A stretch of 5,295 bases of DNA from CAYRGQ01 sp964444885 (GTDB taxonomy: Bacteria; Bacteroidota; Bacteroidia; Sphingobacteriales; Sphingobacteriaceae). Under the pieces are notes generated by a model. The model searched no databases. It saw only the letters and a program-made list of their open reading frames with translations, and was not told the DNA's origin. A program made the position numbers and the translations under genes. The DNA lies in assembly GCA_964444885.1 (NCBI GenBank), contig CAYUIZ010000169.1, positions 1 through 5,295 on the forward strand, written 5' to 3'. Every line of letters starts with the position of its first letter. Within the stretch, counting starts at the first letter, position 1. Below are positions 1 to 5,289 of this stretch, piece by piece.

Positions 1-434
1 CGCAATGGGACTGCTTTGGCTCCAGCACCCTTTACCTCAAAGTGCTCTACGCCGATTATCACCACGGCTACGCAATTATCGAGCTGATCGGCGAATGGAA
101 CGACGCCATCTACAACGACATCATGCTGCTGAAGCGCGAGGTGATCGACATCAAAGTAAGCGCGGGCATTACCAAATTCATTATCGTCGGTGAAAACATC
201 CTCAACTTCCACGCCTCGGATGACTGCTATTACGACGAGTGGTTTCAGGACATCGAGGACGGATGGATTGCGGGAATCAACTTCCGGGAGCACGTGCTGG
301 ACGAATTCCGCTCGAGCAACATCGATTATTTCATCAACTTCGGCGGGCAGCTCAACGACCTGCCGTGGCGAACGCAAAGCCCTAGGCAGCTGTTCAAAAC
401 GGTGGAAGCGCACCTTGCCAAACGCCTCTATTAA
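1..434 (+). CDS. Unrecognised conserved-looking protein, 3' part only
   Basis: The reading frame is open from the window edge (first full codon at base 3) to a TAA at 432-434, giving 143 residues. There is no plausible start inside: the GTG at 42 and the first in-frame ATG at 123 both lie within continuous protein-like sequence that already begins with QWDCFGSSTLYL, so the gene starts before the window. The product is acidic and aromatic-rich, with blocks such as GYAIIELIGEW, ITKFIIVGENILNFHASDD and NIDYFINFGGQL, which suggest a soluble alternating alpha/beta fold. I see no signal peptide, membrane segment or catalytic motif in this part. It resembles conserved hypothetical proteins of the Cytophagia, but that is only an impression from memory. 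No function is assigned. The next gene has its own promoter, so the two need not be cotranscribed. Confidence 0.8.
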   Translation, partial: QWDCFGSSTLYLKVLYADYHHGYAIIELIGEWNDAIYNDIMLLKREVIDIKVSAGITKFIIVGENILNFHASDDCYYDEWFQDIEDGWIAGINFREHVLDEFRSSNIDYFINFGGQLNDLPWRTQSPRQLFKTVEAHLAKRLY

Positions 435-504
435 CGTTATTACGGCTCCGGGGGGCGAGTAGGAATGCTACCGGGCCAGAAAATGTTAAATCGGATCTGC
501 CGCC

Positions 505-535
505 TTGCGGGAACGCATCGCATTGATTATATTTG
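505..535 (+). promoter_or_regulatory. Bacteroidota-type promoter of the DUF4833 gene
   Basis: TTG at 505-507, a 20-base spacer, then TATATTTG at 528-535, which fits the Bacteroidota consensus (TTG, about 19-20 bases, TAnnTTTG) exactly. Transcription would start near 541-543, leaving a leader of about 15 bases before the ATG at 557. The element also argues against the TTG at 533 as translation start, because that codon lies inside the -7 box. Confidence 0.65.
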
Positions 536-556
536 GGAGAACGAAGCCCCTTCATT

Positions 557-1159
557 ATGGGATATATTAATCATTTTCCCGCCTTACCACAGGTCCCGAC
601 CAGCTTATTGCGGTGCCTGGCCCTAGCCGTTTTGGTAACGGAGACGCCCCCCATACAGGCGCATACCGAGCCCGACACGACCCGGCACAACCCGGAAACG
701 CATTGGCCGGTGCCCGCCGAACCCCAGCAGTTATTTTATTTGCAGCGCGATCCCGACATCAACACCGTCGTGTACCAGCTCAACATGAAGAACGGCCAAA
801 TTGATGAAAACGACCCGGTCAACGTGTTCTGGATCCGCTATACGGAAAACCAGGAGCAAAAGCCGCTGAACTACATACAGCGAACGATGGCCTTCGGCGT
901 ATCGCATGAGAAATTGGAAAATGGGGATTACGCCCTGCGCCTCGTAAGTTATAAAGACCTGCCGTTGCGTCTGTCCTACCATCAGGGAGAACGCAACTAT
1001 AGGGTGTACACGAAGATACAGGGCGCACAAGCGATACTCGACCGTATCTACGTGCGGATCGATGGCGGCAGCGTGTTCAGTCCCAACATCGTGTACTTTG
1101 AGCTTTCTGGCCGGGATGCGGCCACCGGCCGGGCCGTCAGCGAACGCATTACGCCCTAG
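557..1159 (+). CDS. DUF4833 family protein, probably exported
   Basis: A 200-residue protein. I chose the ATG at 557 over the TTG at 533 because the TTG falls within the -7 promoter element. Residues 1-35 look like a signal peptide of modest quality: an Arg at 19, a hydrophobic run LALAVLV at about 21-27, and a possible cleavage after IQA at 35. A polar linker follows. Residues about 59-198 match the DUF4833 domain as I know it, beginning LFYLQRDPDINTVVYQL, followed by NPVNVFWIRY-like sequence (here DPVNVFWIRY) and ending near NIVYFELSGRD. The pattern of short hydrophobic strands suggests a beta-rich fold. The family has no known reaction. The gene converges with the FGE-family gene and their stop codons overlap by four bases. 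Export to the periplasm is inference from the N-terminus. The domain call is fairly secure; the role is unknown. Confidence 0.82.
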   Translation: MGYINHFPALPQVPTSLLRCLALAVLVTETPPIQAHTEPDTTRHNPETHWPVPAEPQQLFYLQRDPDINTVVYQLNMKNGQIDENDPVNVFWIRYTENQEQKPLNYIQRTMAFGVSHEKLENGDYALRLVSYKDLPLRLSYHQGERNYRVYTKIQGAQAILDRIYVRIDGGSVFSPNIVYFELSGRDAATGRAVSERITP

Positions 1160-2265
1160 TCGGCCTGGGAAGGCCGGTCGCTCACACAGCGGAATCCCAA
1201 GTTATTGCTGCCGCTGCTGATTTCACCCTTACCCCGGCTTCCCGCAATATACCGCTCGCAGTACTGCTCGTTGCAGAGGAAAGAACCCCCGCGCTGTACG
1301 CGTTTGGCCAAGCCGGGCTCTTGCGGGTCGTGGCTATCGGCAGGCCCTTGCGGATTAACCGCCGGTGCATGCTGGTAATAGTCGGGCCGATAGTAGTCTG
1401 AGCACCATTCCCACACATTGCCGTCCATGTCATACAGGCCGAGGGGATTAGGCGCGTACGAACGGACAGGCGCTACGCCCACGTATCCGTCCTCACCCGT
1501 ATCCTTGGCAGGAAAATTCCCTTGGTAAACGTTGGCCGCCCACTCGCCCCCAGGCTTCATCTCGTCACCCCAATAATACGTCGCATTGGCGCGGCCGGCG
1601 CGTGCGGCATACTCCCATTCCGCCTCGGTGGGCAGGCGCTTCCCCGCCCACTGGGCATAGGCTTCGGCATCTTCGTAGGCGATATGCACGACGGGCTCAT
1701 TTTCGCGCCCGTTGATGCTGCTGCCTGGCCCTTCCGGGTGCTTCCAACTGGCTCCTGGCACGTAGCTCCACCACTGCAAGTGGTTGTGCAGGCCCACGGC
1801 GGAGGCTGGCGGCGTGAACACCGCCGATCCGGGCTGCAGCATTTCCGGCGGCACGCCCGGGAAATCTTTCGGATCGAGGGGCCGTTCGGCCACGGTTTGG
1901 TAACCGGTAGCCGCCACGAAACGGGCAAACTGGGCGTTGGTCACCTCGTGCTCATCCATCCAGAAGTCGCTGACGGTAACATCGCGCACCGGCCGCGCAT
2001 CCGGAAAATCAGCATGGCCCATGCGAAAGGTGCCGCCCGCCACGAAGACCATGCGGACGCTATCCGAACCCCTAACGCTGCCGCTGTTTCCCGCTGCTGC
2101 GATGGCGCCCGCCCGAGATGGCATGCCGTGAGCCGCACAGGTGTCCGCCTCATGCACGACACCCAGTTGCTGCCTGTCGGTAGTCCGTCCACCGCAGGAT
2201 ACGGCAACACCCACGGCACAGAGCAACGCCGTGCTTACCAACTGCAATCTTATCCATTTTGTCAT
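1156..2265 (-). CDS. Formylglycine-generating enzyme family (SUMF1-like) lipoprotein
   Basis: A 369-residue protein. Residues 1-24 form a lipoprotein signal (K3, R6, hydrophobic 9-22, lipobox-like AVSC with Cys24), then a flexible linker to about 70. The FGE-sulfatase domain spans about 71-361: MVFVAGGTFRMG (72-83), WWSYVPGASWKHPEGP (165-180), WAGKRLPTEAEWEYAARAG (206-224), DTGEDGYVG (255-263), DGNVWEWCSD (281-290) and GGSFLCNEQYC (326-336), ending NNLGFRC (354-360). Cys331 and Cys336 match the CxxxxC pair which in true FGEs binds copper and oxidises a sulfatase cysteine to formylglycine with O2. Similarity to human SUMF1 (HPEGP, TGEDG, NLGFRC blocks) is strong by eye. GldJ and GldK, gliding and secretion lipoproteins of Bacteroidota, share this fold, but the length and the retained cysteines fit an FGE better. 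No sulfatase gene is in the window. The gene lies 62 bases after argH on the same strand, with a good ribosome site. Confidence 0.88.
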   Translation of the reverse strand: MTKWIRLQLVSTALLCAVGVAVSCGGRTTDRQQLGVVHEADTCAAHGMPSRAGAIAAAGNSGSVRGSDSVRMVFVAGGTFRMGHADFPDARPVRDVTVSDFWMDEHEVTNAQFARFVAATGYQTVAERPLDPKDFPGVPPEMLQPGSAVFTPPASAVGLHNHLQWWSYVPGASWKHPEGPGSSINGRENEPVVHIAYEDAEAYAQWAGKRLPTEAEWEYAARAGRANATYYWGDEMKPGGEWAANVYQGNFPAKDTGEDGYVGVAPVRSYAPNPLGLYDMDGNVWEWCSDYYRPDYYQHAPAVNPQGPADSHDPQEPGLAKRVQRGGSFLCNEQYCERYIAGSRGKGEISSGSNNLGFRCVSDRPSQAD

Positions 2266-2269
2266 GCTA

Positions 2270-2283
2270 CTTCCTTTCTTCCT
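2270..2283 (-). promoter_or_regulatory. Purine-rich ribosome binding site of the FGE-family gene
   Basis: On the minus strand two AGGAAG motifs stand in tandem; the nearer one (2270-2275) is four bases from the ATG at 2263-2265. It fixes the start at 2265 and is stronger than the leaders of argH and era here, which show no clear Shine-Dalgarno. I found no TAnnTTTG box in the 62 bases after argH, so read-through from argH is the simplest source of transcript. Confidence 0.55.
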
Positions 2284-2327
2284 GTACTGTTCGCTTGTTG
2301 TTTCTACGCCCCGGCTGGCCTACGACC

Positions 2328-3659
2328 TTATTCCACCAGTTTTGCCAAGGCCTCGCGGACCTTGCCGAAGCCAAAGCCCGCCATCACGTGTCCGAAAGCG
2401 TTCGTTATCTCGGCATTGCAAAGATTGCCGATACTACCTTCGTGGGTATGGCGGATTTCGCGCTGCGGCTCATAGGTGCCGGCCTCGATCGCTAAACCGA
2501 TATTGCGGTAGGCTTCGCGGAACGGAACGCCGGCAAGAACCTCGTTGTTAACGACTTCCACACTAAATAGGTAATCGTATTTGGGGTCGGCCAAGATCTC
2601 TTGCTTGATGACGACATGCTCCAGCATAAAGGCGGTGATTTCCAGGCATTCGTTAAGGGACTGGAAAGCCGGGAAAAGATTTTCCTTGAGCAACTGCAAA
2701 TCACGGTGGTATCCGGACGGCAGGTTCGTGGTCATCAAGGCAATCTCATTGGGAAGCGCCTGTATCTTGTTGCACCGCGCCCGCACGAGCTCAAATACGT
2801 CGGGATTTTTCTTGTGGGGCATGATGCTCGATCCCGTGGTCAAGTGGTCGGGAAAGCTGATGAATCCGAAATTTTGGTTGATGTACAAACAGGCATCCAT
2901 CGCAAACTTGGCCAGCGTAGCGGCCAAGGCGCTCATGCCCTGCGCCAGAATGCGCTCGGTTTTGCCCCGGCCCATCTGGGCATACACGACGTTGTAGTTC
3001 AGATCCTCGAATCCGAGCAGGTCGGTCGTCATCCGGCGGTTTAGCGGAAACGAAGAGCCGTAGCCCGCGGCGGAGCCGAGCGGGTTTTTATTGCAAATGC
3101 GCCACGCTGCCTGCATCAGTTCGAGGTCGTCGACCAAGCTCTCGGCGTAGGCGCCGAACCAAAGGCCGAAAGAGGAGGGCATCGCTATTTGCAGATGCGT
3201 ATATCCCGGCAGCAGCGTGTTCTTGTGGGTTTCGCTTAGCGCGATAAGCTGGTGGAATAGCCTTTCGGTATTGCGCACCATATTTTCAATCTCGCTGCGG
3301 AAATAAAGCTTGAGGTCTACCAGTACTTGGTCATTGCGAGAGCGCCCGCTATGAATCTTTTTTCCTGCCTCGCCAACGCGTTGAGTGAGCAACGCCTCCA
3401 CTTGGGAATGCACGTCTTCCACGCCTTCAGCAATGGCAAACTCACCCCGGCCGATCTCATGGTAGATTTCTTTCAAGCCCGCCTGCACGGCCGCCAGGTC
3501 GGCCGCCTCAAGCAGCCCCACATGCGCCAGCATCCGCGTATGCGCCAGGGATCCCAATACGTCCGCTTCGGCAAGGTGCATGTCCAGCTCCCGGTCTTTG
3601 CCGACCGTAAACGACTCTACAAAACCGTCTACCGTTGTATTCTTTTGCCAAATCTTCAT
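2328..3659 (-). CDS. argH: Argininosuccinate lyase
   Basis: A complete 443-residue member of the aspartase/fumarase superfamily, the usual length for Bacteroidota ArgH. It splits argininosuccinate into arginine and fumarate in the cytoplasm, the last step of arginine synthesis. Visible family marks in order: the N-terminal substrate region with KIWQKN and FTVGKDRELD; HSGRSRNDQV at 103-112; PGYTHLQ at 151-157 with the conserved Thr-His pair (154-155); and the superfamily signature GSSIMPHKKNPD at 276-287 on the flexible loop that carries the catalytic serine (Ser277 or Ser278). The rest is helical, as expected for the tetramer-forming bundle. The ATG at 3659 starts MKIWQK, the typical start for this group. 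The leader has no Shine-Dalgarno and only a weak promoter candidate. No other arg genes are in view. The FGE-family gene follows after 62 bases and may share the transcript. Confidence 0.97.
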   Translation of the reverse strand: MKIWQKNTTVDGFVESFTVGKDRELDMHLAEADVLGSLAHTRMLAHVGLLEAADLAAVQAGLKEIYHEIGRGEFAIAEGVEDVHSQVEALLTQRVGEAGKKIHSGRSRNDQVLVDLKLYFRSEIENMVRNTERLFHQLIALSETHKNTLLPGYTHLQIAMPSSFGLWFGAYAESLVDDLELMQAAWRICNKNPLGSAAGYGSSFPLNRRMTTDLLGFEDLNYNVVYAQMGRGKTERILAQGMSALAATLAKFAMDACLYINQNFGFISFPDHLTTGSSIMPHKKNPDVFELVRARCNKIQALPNEIALMTTNLPSGYHRDLQLLKENLFPAFQSLNECLEITAFMLEHVVIKQEILADPKYDYLFSVEVVNNEVLAGVPFREAYRNIGLAIEAGTYEPQREIRHTHEGSIGNLCNAEITNAFGHVMAGFGFGKVREALAKLVE

Positions 3660-3683
3660 GCCTTGATTACGATTAATATGCGG

Positions 3684-3717
3684 TAAAAATACAAATCCGT
3701 TTCGGATTAGCCGGCAA
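3684..3717 (-). promoter_or_regulatory. Weak promoter candidate of argH with an inverted repeat in its spacer
   Basis: On the minus strand: TTG (3715-3717), a 23-base spacer, then TATTTTTA (3684-3691), one base off TAnnTTTG. The spacer is at the long end of the accepted range. It contains AATCCG, three bases, CGGATT (3694-3708), a perfect 6-base-arm inverted repeat that could be an operator or chance. The predicted start of RNA lies about 20 bases before the argH ATG. Confidence 0.3.
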
Positions 3718-3720
3718 TTC

Positions 3721-3843
3721 GGGCTACTTGTATGACGAACAGCGCCAAACGTACCTGAGCCCGCTATTTCGGACGCGGAATCACGTGCGAGCGAGCGGCC
3801 GCTCAGGCCCGGTGAGTGTCCACTTACTTATTTTTTAAAAAAA
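3721..3843. other. Non-coding stretch with nested inverted repeats
   Basis: I see no gene here. A frame on the + strand is open over 3677-3838 but lacks a start codon and resembles nothing I know; it could be a gene remnant. The stretch holds a perfect 12-base palindrome GAGCGGCCGCTC (3793-3804) and a 7-base inverted pair CCTGAGC (3754-3760) and GCTCAGG (3801-3807). It ends in an AT-rich run (about 3829-3844) directly before the small RNA promoter, where it could act as an upstream activating element. Confidence 0.4.
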
Positions 3844-3844
3844 A

Positions 3845-3875
3845 TTTGCGCCTCCAATTTATATTACTACGTTTG
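3845..3875 (+). promoter_or_regulatory. Consensus promoter of an orphan transcription unit
   Basis: TTTG at 3845-3848, a 19-base spacer, then TACGTTTG at 3868-3875. This matches the Bacteroidota housekeeping promoter exactly and is preceded by an A/T run. RNA would start near 3880-3883. No protein gene of normal size lies downstream on this strand before the terminator at 4038-4075. Confidence 0.65.
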
Positions 3876-3880
3876 TAGCA

Positions 3881-4075
3881 GACAAGGGGAAAATGGAAAG
3901 GTGTTCGAGCGTGGCGGGGTTAGTATTATAGTCCGCCCAAAACACCGGCACTAGACATTGTAGACATAAAATATGATAGACTTCCACAGTCTTTAAAACT
4001 GGAAAAATCAAAAACTAACCAATTGTAAACCTAATTTAAAAAAAGTGGCCCAAATCCTAGTGGGTCACTTTTTTT
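3881..4075 (+). ncRNA. Candidate small RNA of about 195 nt
   Basis: The unit is bounded by a consensus promoter and an intrinsic terminator and contains no substantial ORF. A hairpin is visible: GGTGTT (3900-3905) pairs with AACACC (3941-3946), enclosing GGCGG (3913-3917) paired with CCGCC (3933-3937) and a 15-base loop. Seven loop bases, GGTTAGT (3918-3924), are perfectly complementary to ACTAACC (4014-4020) in the A-rich 3' part, which would make a pseudoknot. A 12-codon ORF (3893-3931) starts just after a purine-rich run, so a peptide-coding message is the alternative. It does not match tmRNA, SRP RNA or RNase P RNA as I know them. Its size would fit a 6S RNA, but I do not see the long closed stem with central bubble. 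The exact ends are inferred. Confidence 0.45.
4038..4075. terminator. Bidirectional intrinsic terminator between the small RNA unit and era
   Basis: A7 (4038-4044), GTGGCCCA (4045-4052), an 8-base loop, TGGGTCAC (4061-4068), T7 (4069-4075). On the + strand all eight core positions pair (one G-U); on the minus strand that position is an A-C mismatch, so the + direction is stronger. The flanking A and T runs supply a U-tract in both directions. It lies ten bases after the era stop and closes the small RNA unit on the + strand. Confidence 0.85.
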
Positions 4076-4085
4076 ATGGGCTGGG

Positions 4086-4964
4086 CTAGGATTCGTAGCC
4101 GAAACTCTTGAGGTAATTTTTGCGGCTGCGCCAGTCGGGGATGACCTTCACGAAGAGTTCCAAAAAGACCTTCTTTTGCAAAAACGCTTCGATGTCCTGC
4201 CGGGCGTAAGTGCCCACTTTCTTGATCATCTGTCCGCCAGTTCCGATGATAATGTTTTTTTGCGAATCACGCTCCACAATAATCTCGGCGGCAATCCGTG
4301 TAATCTCCGGTTGCTCGACAAATGAATTGACCACCACTTCCGTGCTGTAAGGGATTTCCTTTTCGTAGAGTTTGAAAATTTTCTCGCGGATCATTTCAGA
4401 CACAAAAAAGCGCTCATTTTTATCGGTAAGGGCGTCCTTCTCGTAGTATGGGGGATGCACAGGGAGTTTTTCGAGCACAAAGTCCATGATTGCCGCCGTA
4501 TTATGCCCATGCAAGGCTGAGATCGCGAGAACCACCGCTGGATCGAGGGTTTCCTGCCAATACGCAATCTTTTCCTTGACCTGCTCTTCCGTTGATTTGT
4601 CGATCTTATTGACCAGCACCGCCACCGGCGATTCCGTCCGCTGCAGTTTGCGAATCACATCCGACTCATCGTACCGTTCATTGATGTCGGTGACGAGCAG
4701 GATGACGTCGGCATCAACTAACGACCCCTGCACGAAACTCATCATCGACTCCTGCAAGGTGTACGCGGGTTTGATGATACCCGGCGTGTCCGCAAACACG
4801 ATTTGGTAGTCGTCGGTGTTTACGATCCCAAGGATCTGGTGGCGCGTTGTCTGCGCTTTGGGGGTGATGATCGACATCTTCTCCCCCACTAACTTGTTCA
4901 TTAACGTTGACTTCCCTGCGTTTGGCTTGCCAATGATGGAGACGAATCCGGCTTTGTGCGACAT
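4086..4964 (-). CDS. era: GTPase Era, ribosome small-subunit assembly
   Basis: A 292-residue Era, the normal length. The GTPase domain shows G1 GKPNAGKST (12-20), G2 near Thr39-Thr40, G3 DTPG (59-62), G4 NKID (119-122) and G5 SALHG (149-153). The C-terminal KH domain carries IIGTGGQMIKKVG (239-251), whose GTGG is the RNA-binding GxxG turn. Era binds 16S rRNA near its 3' end and acts in 30S maturation in the cytoplasm or at the membrane. I chose the ATG at 4964 (MSHKAGFVSIIGK), the usual Bacteroidota start; a longer in-frame start at 5078 would add 38 residues that run through the promoter region and look non-coding. The leader is A-rich without Shine-Dalgarno, common in this phylum. A promoter candidate sits at 4988-5018 and a terminator follows directly. 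Confidence 0.97.
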   Translation of the reverse strand: MSHKAGFVSIIGKPNAGKSTLMNKLVGEKMSIITPKAQTTRHQILGIVNTDDYQIVFADTPGIIKPAYTLQESMMSFVQGSLVDADVILLVTDINERYDESDVIRKLQRTESPVAVLVNKIDKSTEEQVKEKIAYWQETLDPAVVLAISALHGHNTAAIMDFVLEKLPVHPPYYEKDALTDKNERFFVSEMIREKIFKLYEKEIPYSTEVVVNSFVEQPEITRIAAEIIVERDSQKNIIIGTGGQMIKKVGTYARQDIEAFLQKKVFLELFVKVIPDWRSRKNYLKSFGYES

Positions 4965-4978
4965 TTTTGTTGTGTTTA

Positions 4979-5010
4979 TTTGCTTTGCAAAGAAACAAAT
5001 TATATCTTTG
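4979..5010 (+). promoter_or_regulatory. Promoter of the tRNA unit
   Basis: TTTG at 4979-4982, a 20-base spacer, and TATCTTTG at 5003-5010, an exact fit to the Bacteroidota consensus. RNA would start near 5016 and run through the tRNA-like remnant, the initiator tRNA and the terminator. It overlaps the era promoter on the other strand. I saw no comparably good promoter between the remnant and the intact tRNA. Confidence 0.55.
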
Positions 5011-5018
5011 CAGTCCAA
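4988..5018 (-). promoter_or_regulatory. Promoter candidate of era
   Basis: On the minus strand: TTG (5016-5018), a 20-base spacer, TTTCTTTG (4988-4995), one base from TAnnTTTG. The start of RNA would fall near 4981, about 17 bases before the ATG. It covers almost the same bases as the oppositely directed tRNA promoter. Confidence 0.4.
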
Positions 5019-5092
5019 TTCGGAAAAGAATGGGAGCCCCCGGAAGCGATTATCGGGGATTGTGACATAAAAAAACACATTGCGGGGTGAAG

Positions 5093-5109
5093 TTTCGCCT
5101 AAGGCGAGA
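5093..5109. repeat. Near-perfect palindrome in the tRNA remnant (D-arm position)
   Basis: TCGCCT (5095-5100), one base, AGGCGA (5102-5107), extended on both sides by a T-G wobble and a T-A pair. It resembles the short GC-rich palindromes scattered in many Bacteroidota genomes; this identity is from memory. It replaces nine bases of the tRNA D-arm or D-loop together with a few flanking changes. Confidence 0.6.
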
Positions 5110-5128
5110 GTAGCTCGTCGGGCTCATA

Positions 5129-5144
5129 TCCGCCAGCTGGCGGA
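5129..5144. repeat. Perfect 16-base palindrome in the tRNA remnant (anticodon/variable position)
   Basis: TCCGCCAGCTGGCGGA reads the same on both strands. It stands exactly where the intact tRNA has the ten bases ACCCGAAGGT (5215-5224). Its first bases TCCG can still pair weakly with CGGG of the retained 5' anticodon strand. It is likely a dispersed genomic palindrome. Confidence 0.7.
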
Positions 5145-5177
5145 CATTGGTTCAAGAATAAAATATTGAAAATACAT

Positions 5178-5250
<73 letters not shown>

Positions 5251-5255
5251 CTACG

Positions 5256-5289
5256 AAAGCCGGTCAAGAAATTGAGCCGGCTTTTTTTT
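5256..5289 (+). terminator. Intrinsic terminator of the tRNA unit
   Basis: AAAGCCGG (5256-5263) pairs with CCGGCTTT (5277-5284). The stem continues inward as TCAA/TTGA around a GAAA tetraloop, with one bulged G (5276). Eight T residues (5282-5289) follow. It lies six bases after the tRNA. Confidence 0.9.

Larger units (their letters stand above)
5077..5153 (+). pseudogene. Broken, palindrome-containing copy of the initiator tRNA
   Basis: Three blocks are identical to the intact tRNA and its flank 97 bases or less further on: 5077-5089 equals 5174-5186 (flank, 5' acceptor strand, positions 8-9); 5110-5128 equals 5196-5214 (end of D-loop, 3' D-stem strand, 5' anticodon strand, CAT anticodon); 5145-5153 equals 5225-5233 (5' T-stem and start of T-loop). 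Between them the D-arm section is replaced by a near-palindrome (5093-5109) and the 3' anticodon strand plus variable loop by a perfect palindrome (5129-5144). The 3' T-stem and 3' acceptor strand are absent, so it cannot fold as a tRNA or be aminoacylated. It is either a decayed tandem duplicate or a tRNA-derived RNA element in the tRNA leader. Confidence 0.75.

Noticed and set aside
444..477. Hairpin GGC-CCGG / CCGG-GCC with a bulged T, ten bases after the first gene, considered as a terminator
   Set aside because: The loop is long and no T-run follows, so it is not a convincing intrinsic terminator.
1522..2475. A 317-codon open frame on the + strand opposite the FGE-family gene
   Set aside because: It is antisense to a gene with a clear domain, runs into the argH end, and its translation shows no family motif and a composition typical of a GC-rich shadow frame.
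2601..3044. Open frames on the + strand across argH (also 2581-2997 and 3327-3686)
   Set aside because: They are reverse-strand shadows of argH, without promoter, ribosome site or recognisable protein content.
3677..3838. A 53-codon open stretch on the + strand containing GYLYDEQRQTYLSPLFRTRN
   Set aside because: It has no start codon and no match I recognise. It may be a remnant, but I cannot support a gene.
3973..3996. Mini-ORF MIDFHSL in the orphan RNA
   Set aside because: It is too short and has no ribosome binding site.
5038..5058. CCCCG/CGGGG hairpin between the tRNA promoter and the remnant, considered as an attenuator
   Set aside because: The arms are five bases with an 11-base loop and no T-run; nothing supports a regulatory role.
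4965..5078. A 38-residue N-terminal extension of Era from the ATG at 5078
   Set aside because: It crosses both promoter candidates, and Era proteins normally begin just before the KAGFVSIIGKPNAGKS segment.
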